From Pullilachnospira sp963929535 (GTDB lineage: Bacteria; Bacillota; Clostridia; Lachnospirales; Lachnospiraceae), in NCBI GenBank assembly GCA_963929535.1, contig CAWVIZ010000014.1, positions 248,001 through 312,000 of the forward strand: DNA of 64,000 nucleotides, read 5' to 3'. Both the position numbers and the translations under genes were made by a program. The notes under the pieces are model-generated. The model was given only the letters and a program-made list of their open reading frames with translations, searched no databases and was not told the DNA's origin. Within the stretch, counting starts at the first letter, position 1. Each line of letters starts with the position of its first letter. Below are positions 51,915 through 60,286 of this stretch, in pieces.

Positions 51915-52724
51915 TCAGAATCCCTGCTTCCGGTACTCTCTGGGGGAGAGCTGTTCAAATTTTTTGAAAAAACGGGAAAAGTAGAAGGGATCAGAAAATC
52001 CCAGAAGCTCGGAGATTTCTCCTATGGGAAGCGTGGTACGAAGAAGGAGCTGGCGGGCTCTCTTTTGCAGAAGCTGCTCCATGTATTCCTTCAGACCCAT
52101 CCCGGTATCCTGGCGGAAGGAGCGGGAAAGCTGGTGGGCGGGAAGATTCAGCGCGGCTGCCAGCTCCGGGATCTTCAGTCCGGCGCTTAAATGAGCCGAC
52201 AGATACTGGAAGACTTCCTGCTGACGGTAGTAACCCTTGAAGGAGTCCAGATATTCATCGCCTTTTACAGTTTCCTGAAAAAAACGGTTGACCACATCCC
52301 AGACAATGGCCTTCAGGCGAAGGACTCCGGAGATGGTCTCCTCCTGGGCAGCGTCCAGCAGATCTTTCAGAAGCTCCGGCTCGTACGGAAGCTGCCGGAA
52401 GGTACCCAGCCGGCCGAACAGATCCACTCCCGGAAGCAGGTCCAGATTAAAATGCAGATAAAACTTATGGATCACCGAGGTGCAGGCGTAAGAGTATCTG
52501 GAACCCGCCGGGATCAGATACATATGGCCGGGAAGAAAGCTCTGGCGTCCCTGGAAATTCTCCATATAAGCTTCTCCGTCTATGACGAAATAAATACGGT
52601 TGAAGGGAGATTCCATGTTGGGATGATTCCAGGAGGTGTCGCCCCAGAACAGACCATTTTCCAGAATTTTCAGATCCAGGGTGTTCCATTCGTTGTTCAG
52701 TATCGGGTATATCTTCATCTTCAT
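51915..52724 (-). CDS. AraC-family transcriptional regulator (AraC-3)
   Basis: 269 residues. Cupin sensor domain (about 1-140; IYFVIDGEAYMENFQGRQSFLPGHMYLIPAG) and a C-terminal double helix-turn-helix (about 170-268) ending FYFSRFFKKFEQLSPREYRK. Divergent from the UroD-like 3 gene, 202 bp apart, and therefore its likely regulator. A second in-frame ATG two codons in is possible. Ligand unknown; the downstream fucosidase suggests a host glycan signal. Confidence 0.9.
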   Translation of the reverse strand: MKMKIYPILNNEWNTLDLKILENGLFWGDTSWNHPNMESPFNRIYFVIDGEAYMENFQGRQSFLPGHMYLIPAGSRYSYACTSVIHKFYLHFNLDLLPGVDLFGRLGTFRQLPYEPELLKDLLDAAQEETISGVLRLKAIVWDVVNRFFQETVKGDEYLDSFKGYYRQQEVFQYLSAHLSAGLKIPELAAALNLPAHQLSRSFRQDTGMGLKEYMEQLLQKRARQLLLRTTLPIGEISELLGFSDPFYFSRFFKKFEQLSPREYRKQGF

Positions 52725-52777
52725 TTGAAAAAGTCCAGCTTTCTATTCAAAAATGACATGTACTTATATTTTGTAAT

Positions 52778-52805
52778 ATTATACTATAAATTACAGAAAA
52801 CACAA
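52778..52805 (-). promoter_or_regulatory. Promoter of AraC-3 (minus strand)
   Basis: On the minus strand TTGTGT, a 16-bp spacer and TATAAT (plus coordinates 52800-52805 and 52778-52783), in a very AT-rich stretch. A plus-strand promoter for the divergent gene could not be placed with confidence. Confidence 0.6.
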
Positions 52806-52926
52806 GTATTTTCCCGGGGGTTGCTTCAACAATTTACTTGAAAAAAGTGCAGGAATAGAGACTGCTGCGGCATGTGAGGGATTTTTAGGAGAAAGCAGGA
52901 GCGCAGCAGAGGATGGAGAAAGCGGG

Positions 52927-53994
52927 GTGGAGAAAATGTCTTATGCGGATGGATGGGCGGCGCTTCATCTGGAGATGCCGGACAGAGTTCCCAGGACAGA
53001 ATATTCAGTGGAGAGTCATTGGGCGCTGGTGGAACGGGTGACCGGGATCCCGGTCAGCTCGTCAAGTGCGCCCCAGGTGCAGGAAGAAGCTCAGAGCAGG
53101 TTTCGGAAATTATGGGATTACGGATTCGTTTGGAATATCCTGATCCACAATCAGGTGCTGGAAAAATGCCGTACCAGTATGGGGCATGCGGTGTATGCGG
53201 CGGATGGCACGGATTACAGCGCGGAGGTGTCCTGTCCCTTTGAAGACCCGGAGGATGCTCTGGATTTTCAGCCCATGGAGGTATATGGGAGAAAAGATCA
53301 TGGAGAGCTGGTGCGGGATTTTGATCAGGATTACCGGCTGAGGTGCAGACAGACGCCGGATGCGGTGAATACCACTGGCGTATACATAACTCTTGTGTCG
53401 GGACTCCTGGAGATCTTCGGATGGGATATGCTCCTGATGGCGCTGGGAATCGACAGCGCGGCTTTTGGCGAGACGGCCAACCGGTATGCGGCCTGGATGC
53501 AGCAGTATTTTGACGCGCTGGCAGACTGTGAGGCGCCGGTGGTAAAGGTGCATGACGATATTGTGTGGACGTCGGGCCCCTTTGTGCAGCCGGACTGGTA
53601 CAGAACGTACGTATTTCCCAATTATAAGAAATATTTTTCTCCGCTGAAGGAGGCGGGAAAGAAGATCATCTTTACTTCTGATGGAAATTATACGCAGTTT
53701 ATTGATGATCTGGCGGACTGCGGAGTGGATGGCTTTGTGCTGGAACCCACCACAGATATGGGATACATTGCTGAAAAATACGGCCGGACCCATTCTTTCA
53801 TCGGAAATGCGGATACCAGGATCCTGCTGAACGGGACCCGGGAGGAGATTTACGGTGAAGTAAAGCGCTGTATGGATATCGGGAAAAAATGTCCGGGATT
53901 TTTCATGGCGGTGGGAAACCATATCCCGGCCAATACCCCGGTGGAAAACGCGCTGTACTATAACGAAGTGTTTGAGAAGTTGCGCCGCAGGTAA
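52927..53994 (+). CDS. Uroporphyrinogen decarboxylase-family protein (UroD-like 3)
   Basis: 355 residues, UroD/MtaA-type TIM barrel. DDIVWTSGPFVQPDWYRTYVFP, then KKIIFTSDGNYTQFID (FTSDGN at residues 249-254) and the C-terminal GNHIPANTPVENALYY are the family blocks. As in UroD-like 1 the His-x-Cys zinc site is not present; an Asp-Gly pair stands there. Function unknown, possibly methyl transfer or another carbon-oxygen reaction. Start GTG at 52927 or ATG at 52936, both with acceptable Shine-Dalgarno. Followed by a fucosidase gene. Confidence 0.8.
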   Translation: MEKMSYADGWAALHLEMPDRVPRTEYSVESHWALVERVTGIPVSSSSAPQVQEEAQSRFRKLWDYGFVWNILIHNQVLEKCRTSMGHAVYAADGTDYSAEVSCPFEDPEDALDFQPMEVYGRKDHGELVRDFDQDYRLRCRQTPDAVNTTGVYITLVSGLLEIFGWDMLLMALGIDSAAFGETANRYAAWMQQYFDALADCEAPVVKVHDDIVWTSGPFVQPDWYRTYVFPNYKKYFSPLKEAGKKIIFTSDGNYTQFIDDLADCGVDGFVLEPTTDMGYIAEKYGRTHSFIGNADTRILLNGTREEIYGEVKRCMDIGKKCPGFFMAVGNHIPANTPVENALYYNEVFEKLRRR

Positions 53995-54184
53995 AAAACG
54001 CGGAAGGGCAGCCGGGGATAAGCAGCAAAGAAGGGCTTGCCGGACAGCAGTGGGCGGTCCGGCATGAAATTCCCTGTGGGTGCGGCCGGCGGCATGTCCG
54101 CCTGGACCGCTGCCCGCGGAAATATATAAGAAGGAGGATGCGGAGGTTTCCCCCGGGAGGGGAGATCCGCAGAAAGAAAAAGCT

Positions 54185-55204
54185 ATGGATATGAGAAAAT
54201 GGTTTAAAGAGGCACAGTATGGAATGATGATCCACTGGGGGCTGTATTCCATGCTGGCCGGAGAGTGGAAGGGAAAACGCAGCGGAAGCTACAGTGAGTG
54301 GATCATGGCGAATCAGAGCATTCCCATTGCGGAATATGAAAAACTGGCCAAGGCATTCAATCCGGTATATTTCAATGCGGAGGAGTGGGTAAAGTTTGCC
54401 AAGGACTGCGGTATGAAATATTTCGTGGTAACCAGCAAGCACCATGACGGTTTTGCCCTGTTCCATTCCAAAGTGGACAAGTACAATGTGGTGGATGCCA
54501 CTCCGTTTGGAAGAGATATCCTGGGAGAGCTCTCCGAGGCATGCTATAAGCACGGAATGAAGTTCGGTCTGTACTATTCTCAGGATCTGGACTGGCATGA
54601 GTTCCATGGCGGCGGCTATAAATCCTATCACATTCCCTGTGCCGGAGTGGCATGGTGCAACAACTGGGATTTCCCGGAGGATGAGAAGAAAGATTTCAGC
54701 ATCTGCTTCAGGAACAAGATCTATCCCCAGGTGGAGGAAATCCTGAGAAATTATGGAGAGCTGTGCCTGATCTGGTTTGATATGCCCATGACCATCAGTG
54801 ATGACCAGAGCCGTCAGCTTTTTGATCTGGTGAAAAAGTACCAGCCCAACTGTCTGATCAATTCCCGTCTGGGCAACGGCGCTTATGATTATGTATCTCT
54901 GGGCGATAACGAGATCCCGGATTCCATGCCGGAGAATGTGGAATTCGATCCCTCCAAGCTGAATGACTGGGAAGGCTTCAAACCGTCACCCTATGGTCTG
55001 TATGAGACCGCTGCTACCATGAACGACAGCTGGGGATACTGCGCATGGGATCAGAACTGGAAGAATGCGGAGACCGTAGCAGGGATTAAGAAGAAACTGA
55101 ACGGTATGGGCATCAACTATCTGCTGAATGTGGGACCGGACGGTCTGGGAAGATTCCCGGTACCCTGCCAGGATATCCTGAAGGAAGTGGCCAAGACGCT
55201 GTAA
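54185..55204 (+). CDS. Alpha-L-fucosidase, GH29
   Basis: 339 residues, cytoplasmic, no signal peptide, shorter than the usual 400-450: the catalytic barrel is complete, but a C-terminal carbohydrate-binding domain is missing. Blocks: MMIHWGLYSMLAGEW, FVVTSKHHDGFALFHSK, GLYYSQDLDWH and nucleophile Asp199 in LIWFDMPM; INYLLNVGPDGLG near the end. It cleaves terminal fucose from glycans or oligosaccharides. The Shine-Dalgarno is weak. Probably in one operon with UroD-like 3, 190 bp upstream, under AraC-3. Confidence 0.92.
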   Translation: MDMRKWFKEAQYGMMIHWGLYSMLAGEWKGKRSGSYSEWIMANQSIPIAEYEKLAKAFNPVYFNAEEWVKFAKDCGMKYFVVTSKHHDGFALFHSKVDKYNVVDATPFGRDILGELSEACYKHGMKFGLYYSQDLDWHEFHGGGYKSYHIPCAGVAWCNNWDFPEDEKKDFSICFRNKIYPQVEEILRNYGELCLIWFDMPMTISDDQSRQLFDLVKKYQPNCLINSRLGNGAYDYVSLGDNEIPDSMPENVEFDPSKLNDWEGFKPSPYGLYETAATMNDSWGYCAWDQNWKNAETVAGIKKKLNGMGINYLLNVGPDGLGRFPVPCQDILKEVAKTL

Positions 55205-55229
55205 GCTTCATAGAAGTAAGTGATAAGAG

Positions 55230-55321
55230 AACTGCCGGGAAGGGGATGCGGAGATTCCGCATGGCCCTTCCCGGCAGTTTTGTTTTATGTCATACGAAAT
55301 TGCTTTCTTATGACATAAAAC
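55230..55321 (+). terminator. Terminator of the fucosidase gene plus a second inverted repeat
   Basis: Stem AACTGCCGGGAAGGG (55230-55244) / CCCTTCCCGGCAGTT (55265-55279), with a smaller inner stem ATGCGGA/TCCGCAT, followed by TTTGTTTTA. Directly after comes GTTTTATGTCAT (55282-55293) / ATGACATAAAAC (55310-55321). The gap to arsR (55322-55415) holds a 10-bp hairpin AGAATCCTGC/GCAGGATTCT near 55387-55408. Confidence 0.88.
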
Positions 55322-55415
55322 CGCTCCGTGAGGATCGCGCTGCGGCGGAATGGAAGATGCCGCTTGCGCGACCCGCCGCAGGCGGAGAATCCTGCAAAGC
55401 AGGATTCTTTCTGTA

Positions 55416-55796
55416 CTATTCCTGTACGTGATCCAGTCCCTGAGACAGGATCGTGGCAACATGGGTATCTGCCAGGGAATAATAGACAGTTTTCCCATCT
55501 CTGCGGAATTTTACAAGAAACATCTGCTTCAGTACCCGAAGCTGATGGGAAATGGCGCTCTGGGTCATTCCCAGAAGTTCCGCGATATCACACACACACA
55601 GCTCTCCGCCGGAGAGAGCGTAAAGGATCCGGATCCTGGTGGGATCGCCAAATACCTTAAAAAGATCGGCCAGGCGGTAAAGAGTTTCTTCGTTGGGGGC
55701 CTCCGCAGGGAAGTGCGGGTGGTGATGATGACAGATGTCACATACCTCGATGTCTGATTCGTTTTCAAAAGGTTCCATACGATTCGCGTTTTTCAC
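55416..55796 (-). CDS. ArsR/SmtB-family metal-sensing repressor
   Basis: 126 residues. A His-rich N-terminus (CDICHHHHPHF, about 19-29) precedes a winged helix domain with recognition helix TQSAISHQLRVLK. Two metal sites can be read: ELCVCD before the HTH (alpha-3 type cysteines) and, at the C-terminus, Asp110, His112, His123 and Glu126. That spacing is exactly the alpha-5 zinc site of SmtB. Zn2+ (or Cd2+/Co2+) response is therefore likely. Start GTG at 55796 with AGGAA upstream. No metal transporter gene is adjacent on this side. Confidence 0.9.
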   Translation of the reverse strand: MKNANRMEPFENESDIEVCDICHHHHPHFPAEAPNEETLYRLADLFKVFGDPTRIRILYALSGGELCVCDIAELLGMTQSAISHQLRVLKQMFLVKFRRDGKTVYYSLADTHVATILSQGLDHVQE

Positions 55797-55846
55797 AATT
55801 CATTCCTGCTTTCTGTTTCAGACGATTGCTGATGATAGTTTTTAAT

Positions 55847-55861
55847 AACTAATCATTAGTT
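55847..55861. promoter_or_regulatory. Palindromic operator candidate upstream of arsR
   Basis: Perfect palindrome AACTAATCATTAGTT, 51 bp upstream of the arsR start, in an AT-rich promoter-like stretch. ArsR-family repressors bind such AT-rich inverted repeats in their own promoters. Confidence 0.65.
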
Positions 55862-56012
55862 TAACGGAAAAATGAAAGCCGGTCAAGTTTTCCGGAAAAA
55901 CTTTCTGTCCGCGTCTGTAGGGAAAACTTTCTGTCTGCGTCCTGATTCCCTGTTTGAAGTCTTTCCTCCACAGTGGTCTGGGGTGTTTACGCATCCGTTT
56001 TTTTGGATATAC

Positions 56013-56057
56013 ACAAAAACTCCCCCGGGTCTGGACGAATGCCAGGCCGGGGGAGTT
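56013..56057 (-). terminator. Terminator of the beta-galactosidase gene (minus strand)
   Basis: On the minus strand a stem AACTCCCCC/GGGGGAGTT (plus coordinates 56049-56057 and 56018-56026, extended by CCTGG/CCAG inside) is followed by TTTTTGTG. Confidence 0.85.
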
Positions 56058-56064
56058 GTCATAT

Positions 56065-59000
56065 TCAGAATTCCAGAGTAAAAGTCAAGGACAGTTTCTC
56101 ATCATCCGCCTGATACTTTTCCATCAGCCGGGGGCCGCAGCTGTTGGAGCCGCAGCCGGAGATACAGCCGTCCAGACAGAGTACGGTGTAGGGAGACTTC
56201 TCCAGTTCAAAATTATGCGCCTTGCTGGTCAGTTCCTCCTGGGTGTAGACAGAGGCGTTGAAACTGAATTCCTGTCCGGATACCAGCAGGTGCCGGCCGT
56301 CAGAAGTTCCCGCCGCCAGAGCGGTACAGCCCCAGTGACTGCCGTTTTCCTGGGGACGCAGATAGTCCTCGTGGAGATCCTCCACGGAGGAGGTAAACAG
56401 ATCCACATAAGCGTCCCTGTGCTTGTCCGGATAGCTCTCCTGAGGTCCGTAACCAAAATACGTCACCTGATCGTAGCAGGAGGGCAGGAAAAGCCGGAGG
56501 CCGAACCGGGGAAGGAAAGGCATCCTGGGAAGCGGCTCTTTGGCAAAATGCGGCCAGATAGGAGTCCGGTCCCCGTCCACCTGTACAGTAACAGCTCCCT
56601 TACCGTTTACCGTCCAGGTCAGGGTTCCCCTGGCGATACTCTGCAGATAGACCGCATAGAGGGCATAGCTGGAGGTGATCACGGCGCTGCCGTCCCGGAT
56701 CTCCCAGGAGGTGTCGTATACCTTGATCCGGGCTCGGTCATATCCGGCTTCCTCCCATTCCAGGCGTACTCTCCGGTCGTTGTCCATAGGAGCTCTCCAT
56801 ACGTTCAGTTCAATGGGTTTTTCGATCAGGCTGCTGCCGTCCTTTACCAGAGCGGAGAAAGCGCCTTTCCACTTGTCATATACATAACGGAATCCGGCTC
56901 CGGTTACCACCAGCTGGTTCTCCAGATCCTTCACAGCCACGGGACTGGTGCTTTCAGCCGGAGACGGGAGGCAGCCCGCGGCTTTGGCAACGGCCGCCTT
57001 TGCGCTGGAGGCGTCCCTGGATACAGTAAGCTGATCATGACCTGCCTCATAGCCCGCCGGAGTCAGAAGATCCGCCTCTTTCTGGATATAGTGAAGGTGC
57101 AGGAAGGTATTTCCCCGGAACGAAAGGGGCTGGGGAATCTGTACCTGTACCTGGCTCTTGGCCGGGCAGTCCACATCCGGCAGTGTTCCGGAGGCTGTGA
57201 TCTGACCATCGGTAACGATCTCATAAACCACAGAGTACCGGTCCCGGATGTTGGTATAATCCATCTTGTTGTCCAGCTCTACGATACCGGCAGCAGCGTC
57301 CGCAAGCGATGCGCGGATGGGGCGGGCCACATTCTTGTGCTCCAGAAGTCCCGTGTGAGGGCGTCTGTCGGGATATACCAGACCATCCATGCAGAAATTG
57401 CCATCGTGGATCTCCTCGTTCCAGTCACCGCCGTAGAAGAACTTTTCCTTTCCATCCGGTGTTCTGCCCATGCAGACGGAATGATCGCACCATTCCCACA
57501 CATAGCCGCCGATATAGCCGTCATACTTGTACATCCTCTGGAAGTATTCTTCCAAATCCCCCGGGCCGTTGCCCATGGCATGGCTGTATTCCACCTGGAT
57601 GAATGGCTTCTTTCCCTCCTGTGTGCAGAAGTAATCCACGAATTCCACAGGAGCGTACATCCTGGCAAATACGTCAATGTTGCTCAGGTCGTTGACGTAT
57701 TCCGAATCCATCATCTGCCAGATACCGTTTTCATAGTTCACCACCCGGTCCGGATCGTAGGATTTGATCCAGGCCGCGGCCTTTTCCATGTTGGGACCGT
57801 AGGCGCTTTCATTTCCCATGGACCAGGAAAATACGCTGGCACAGTTCTTATCCCGGTGCACCAGATGCTGGATACGGTCCACGACTGCCTTTTCGTAGGA
57901 GGGATCCCGCATCAGAAGGCCGTAAGTTTTTTCGTACTGTACCTCATCGTTATCCCCCCGGCGCATGCCGCCTCCAAACACATTGGCGCAGCCGTGGGAT
58001 TCCAGATCCGCCTCATCCATCACATAGAAGCCGTAGCGATCGTACATCTGAGTGGCCCACGGAGCGTTGGGATAGTGGCTGGTGCGGATGCCGTTGATAT
58101 TGTGTTCCTTCATCAGCTTCAGATCCCTCAGAAGCTGTTCCCGGGAGATCGAGGCGCCGGTGTAGGGGTCGCTGTCATGACGGTTGGTTCCTTTGATCTT
58201 GAAATTCACCCCGTTCATGTAGATCACATTTCCTTTGATGTCGATGCGGCGGATTCCCACCTTCTGCGCGATGGTTTCCTCCGGTGTTTCCAGGATCAGA
58301 GTATACAGGGCGGGATGCTCCGCATTCCACAGATCAGGATGCTCCACCGGGAAGCGTACCTGGCCGCCGGAAGCCTCTGTCTCAGACAGAAGAGCGCCGT
58401 CCGGACTGTAAAGCCGCGCCTTTACGGAAGCGTTTCCGCAGATCTCCAGGTCTGTACGGATCTCCGCACTGGACAGATCCCGGGAGACATCCGTATGTAC
58501 AAAATAGTCCCGGATATGATCTTCAGGACGGATCAGAAGATAGACATCTCGGAAGATACCGGAGAAGCGCAGCTTATCCTGATCTTCCAGATATGTGCCG
58601 TCGCACCACTTCAGAACGATCACAGTAAGCCGGTTGGTTCCCTGGTGAATCTTGTCTGTGATATCAAACTCGCTTCCGGAGTGGGAGATCTGGCTGTAGC
58701 CGGCGAATATCCCGTTGACCCACAGATAGTAGCAGGAGTCCACGCCGTCAAAGTTCAGATAGACCTTTTTGGAAGCTGCCTCAGCGTCCAGGGCAAATTC
58801 TTTCACGTAAACGCCGGTGGGATTCTCATCCGGTACATAGGGCGGATCATAAGGAATGGGGAACCGGGTGTTGGTATACTGGTTGCTGTCGTAGCCCAGA
58901 ATCTGCCAGCAGCTGGGAACCGGAATGGTGTCATAGCCGCAGATGCAGGCGTCCGCTGACGTACAGTCCGCGGGAACGTCATGGTAGCTGGGATAAAATT

Positions 59001-59163
59001 TGAACTTCCAGTCATCGCCGTTGAGATTGATGGCCCGGGATGTGGTGAGCATATCCGCTTTCCAGGATTCTTCGGGACTGGAACACGGTACATAGTAGGC
59101 CCGCAGAGGCTCTGTCTGAACATGAAGCGTCTGGGGATCCTGAAAATAATTCGGCAGTTTCAT
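56065..59163 (-). CDS. lacZ: Beta-galactosidase, GH2 (LacZ type)
   Basis: Hydrolyses terminal beta-galactosides such as lactose. 1032 residues, cytoplasmic, five-domain LacZ layout: sugar-binding jelly roll (about 40-210), Ig-like, barrel (about 320-610), Ig-like and the large C-terminal beta-sandwich (about 740-1030). Acid/base Glu452 in WSMGNESAYG; nucleophile Glu525 in QVEYSHAMGN. GGAGGTATCATCT before the ATG at 59163 sets the start. It is a single-gene unit with own promoter and terminator. The large open frame on the opposite strand (55954-58959) is a composition shadow. Confidence 0.97.
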   Translation of the reverse strand: MKLPNYFQDPQTLHVQTEPLRAYYVPCSSPEESWKADMLTTSRAINLNGDDWKFKFYPSYHDVPADCTSADACICGYDTIPVPSCWQILGYDSNQYTNTRFPIPYDPPYVPDENPTGVYVKEFALDAEAASKKVYLNFDGVDSCYYLWVNGIFAGYSQISHSGSEFDITDKIHQGTNRLTVIVLKWCDGTYLEDQDKLRFSGIFRDVYLLIRPEDHIRDYFVHTDVSRDLSSAEIRTDLEICGNASVKARLYSPDGALLSETEASGGQVRFPVEHPDLWNAEHPALYTLILETPEETIAQKVGIRRIDIKGNVIYMNGVNFKIKGTNRHDSDPYTGASISREQLLRDLKLMKEHNINGIRTSHYPNAPWATQMYDRYGFYVMDEADLESHGCANVFGGGMRRGDNDEVQYEKTYGLLMRDPSYEKAVVDRIQHLVHRDKNCASVFSWSMGNESAYGPNMEKAAAWIKSYDPDRVVNYENGIWQMMDSEYVNDLSNIDVFARMYAPVEFVDYFCTQEGKKPFIQVEYSHAMGNGPGDLEEYFQRMYKYDGYIGGYVWEWCDHSVCMGRTPDGKEKFFYGGDWNEEIHDGNFCMDGLVYPDRRPHTGLLEHKNVARPIRASLADAAAGIVELDNKMDYTNIRDRYSVVYEIVTDGQITASGTLPDVDCPAKSQVQVQIPQPLSFRGNTFLHLHYIQKEADLLTPAGYEAGHDQLTVSRDASSAKAAVAKAAGCLPSPAESTSPVAVKDLENQLVVTGAGFRYVYDKWKGAFSALVKDGSSLIEKPIELNVWRAPMDNDRRVRLEWEEAGYDRARIKVYDTSWEIRDGSAVITSSYALYAVYLQSIARGTLTWTVNGKGAVTVQVDGDRTPIWPHFAKEPLPRMPFLPRFGLRLFLPSCYDQVTYFGYGPQESYPDKHRDAYVDLFTSSVEDLHEDYLRPQENGSHWGCTALAAGTSDGRHLLVSGQEFSFNASVYTQEELTSKAHNFELEKSPYTVLCLDGCISGCGSNSCGPRLMEKYQADDEKLSLTFTLEF

Positions 59164-59190
59164 AGATGATACCTCCTCCATATATTTACA

Positions 59191-59255
59191 GATTGTTTTG
59201 CAAAACCACCCATCGTTGTCTTTTCTATTCTACAGCCGGATTGTTTTGCGCACAA
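59191..59255 (-). promoter_or_regulatory. lacZ promoter with an 11-bp direct repeat
   Basis: On the minus strand TTGTGC, a 17-bp spacer and TAGAAT (plus coordinates 59250-59255 and 59227-59232). GCAAAACAATC occurs twice on the minus strand: 59239-59249 inside the spacer and 59191-59201 in the leader. The pair looks like a regulatory site. The rest of the 59164-59546 gap (59256-59455) has no feature that I recognise. Confidence 0.6.
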
Positions 59256-59459
59256 GAGAGAAAACTGCCCGATTCATGGATAAAATGATACAAAGGGGGA
59301 ATACTGTACAGGACTGCGGGCGCCGGGCCGCAGGGATCACGGCTTGCGCGCGTACTTTGCGGAAAGGGAAACGGAAGACCAAACGGTATCTGTAAAGCGC
59401 GGCAGGCAGATCTTCCGGCGCCGCGGATGCTGCGGAGAGAGCGCTGAGAAATTTCTCTA

Positions 59460-59489
59460 TGGACAATAGGGCCCTACAGGAGATATAAT
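59460..59489 (+). promoter_or_regulatory. Promoter of the SUF-like operon
   Basis: TGGACA (59460-59465), an 18-bp spacer and TATAAT (59484-59489). Good matches (5 and 6 of 6). Confidence 0.75.
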
Positions 59490-59546
59490 AGGAAACGGCA
59501 GTGGAGATTTCTGCCAAAATTATACGGAAGATGGAGGCGAATGACA

Positions 59547-60284
59547 ATGCTGGAACTGAAGAATATCAGCTTTCAGGTTTCCGAGGATTCCAAGGACAAG
59601 GAAATCCTGAAGAACGTCAGCTTTACGCTGGATGACAATAAATTTGTCGCGATCACCGGTCCCAACGGAGGAGGAAAATCCACTCTGGCCAGGGTGATCG
59701 CGGGAATAGCAAAACCCACCTCCGGGAAGATTTTTCTGGATGGACAGGATATCACAGATCTGGGTGTGACGGAGAGGGCAAAGCTGGGGATCAGCTATGC
59801 GTTTCAGCAGCCGGTGCGGTTTAAGGGGATCACAGTCCTGAACCTTCTGCGGCTGGCGGCTGGCAAGCGGCTTTCTGCGGCAGATGCCTGCCAGTACCTG
59901 TCTGAGGTGGGGCTGTGTGCCAAGGATTATATCAACAGAGAGGTGAACGCCAGCCTTTCCGGAGGAGAGATCAAGCGGATCGAGATCGCTACAGTGATGG
60001 CCAGGGGAACCGCGATTTCTGTGTTCGATGAACCGGAGGCAGGGATCGATCTCTGGAGTTTCCAGAATCTGATCCAGGTTTTTGAAAAGATGAACGACCG
60101 GAAGCACGGTTCGATCCTGATCATTTCTCATCAGGAGAGGATTCTGCAGACAGCGGATGAGATCCTGGTGATCGCGGACGGTGAGGTGGCAGGCTACGGC
60201 AGACGCCAGGAGATCCTGCCTACCCTGTTAAACAGCGACAGCGCTGCTGCCGGCTGCAAATTCTGGCAAAAGGAGGGCGCATAA
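59547..60284 (+). CDS. sufC: SufC-like Fe-S cluster assembly ATPase
   Basis: Soluble ABC-type ATPase that drives the SufB/D scaffold. 245 residues. Walker A GPNGGGKST, signature LSGGEIKRIEIA, Walker B VFDEPEAGIDLWS, H-loop ISHQER. SufC identity rests on the signature LSGGE(I/K)KR and on the neighbour. GGAGG at 59533-59537 fits the ATG at 59547 (9 bp) better than the one at 59541. First of two genes; 2 bp before the scaffold gene. Confidence 0.92.
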   Translation: MLELKNISFQVSEDSKDKEILKNVSFTLDDNKFVAITGPNGGGKSTLARVIAGIAKPTSGKIFLDGQDITDLGVTERAKLGISYAFQQPVRFKGITVLNLLRLAAGKRLSAADACQYLSEVGLCAKDYINREVNASLSGGEIKRIEIATVMARGTAISVFDEPEAGIDLWSFQNLIQVFEKMNDRKHGSILIISHQERILQTADEILVIADGEVAGYGRRQEILPTLLNSDSAAAGCKFWQKEGA

Positions 60285-60286
60285 GT

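Noticed and set aside
55954..58959. A 1001-codon open frame antisense to lacZ
   Set aside because: Overlaps a complete GH2 gene with both catalytic residues; the frame is a by-product of codon composition and has no domain features.
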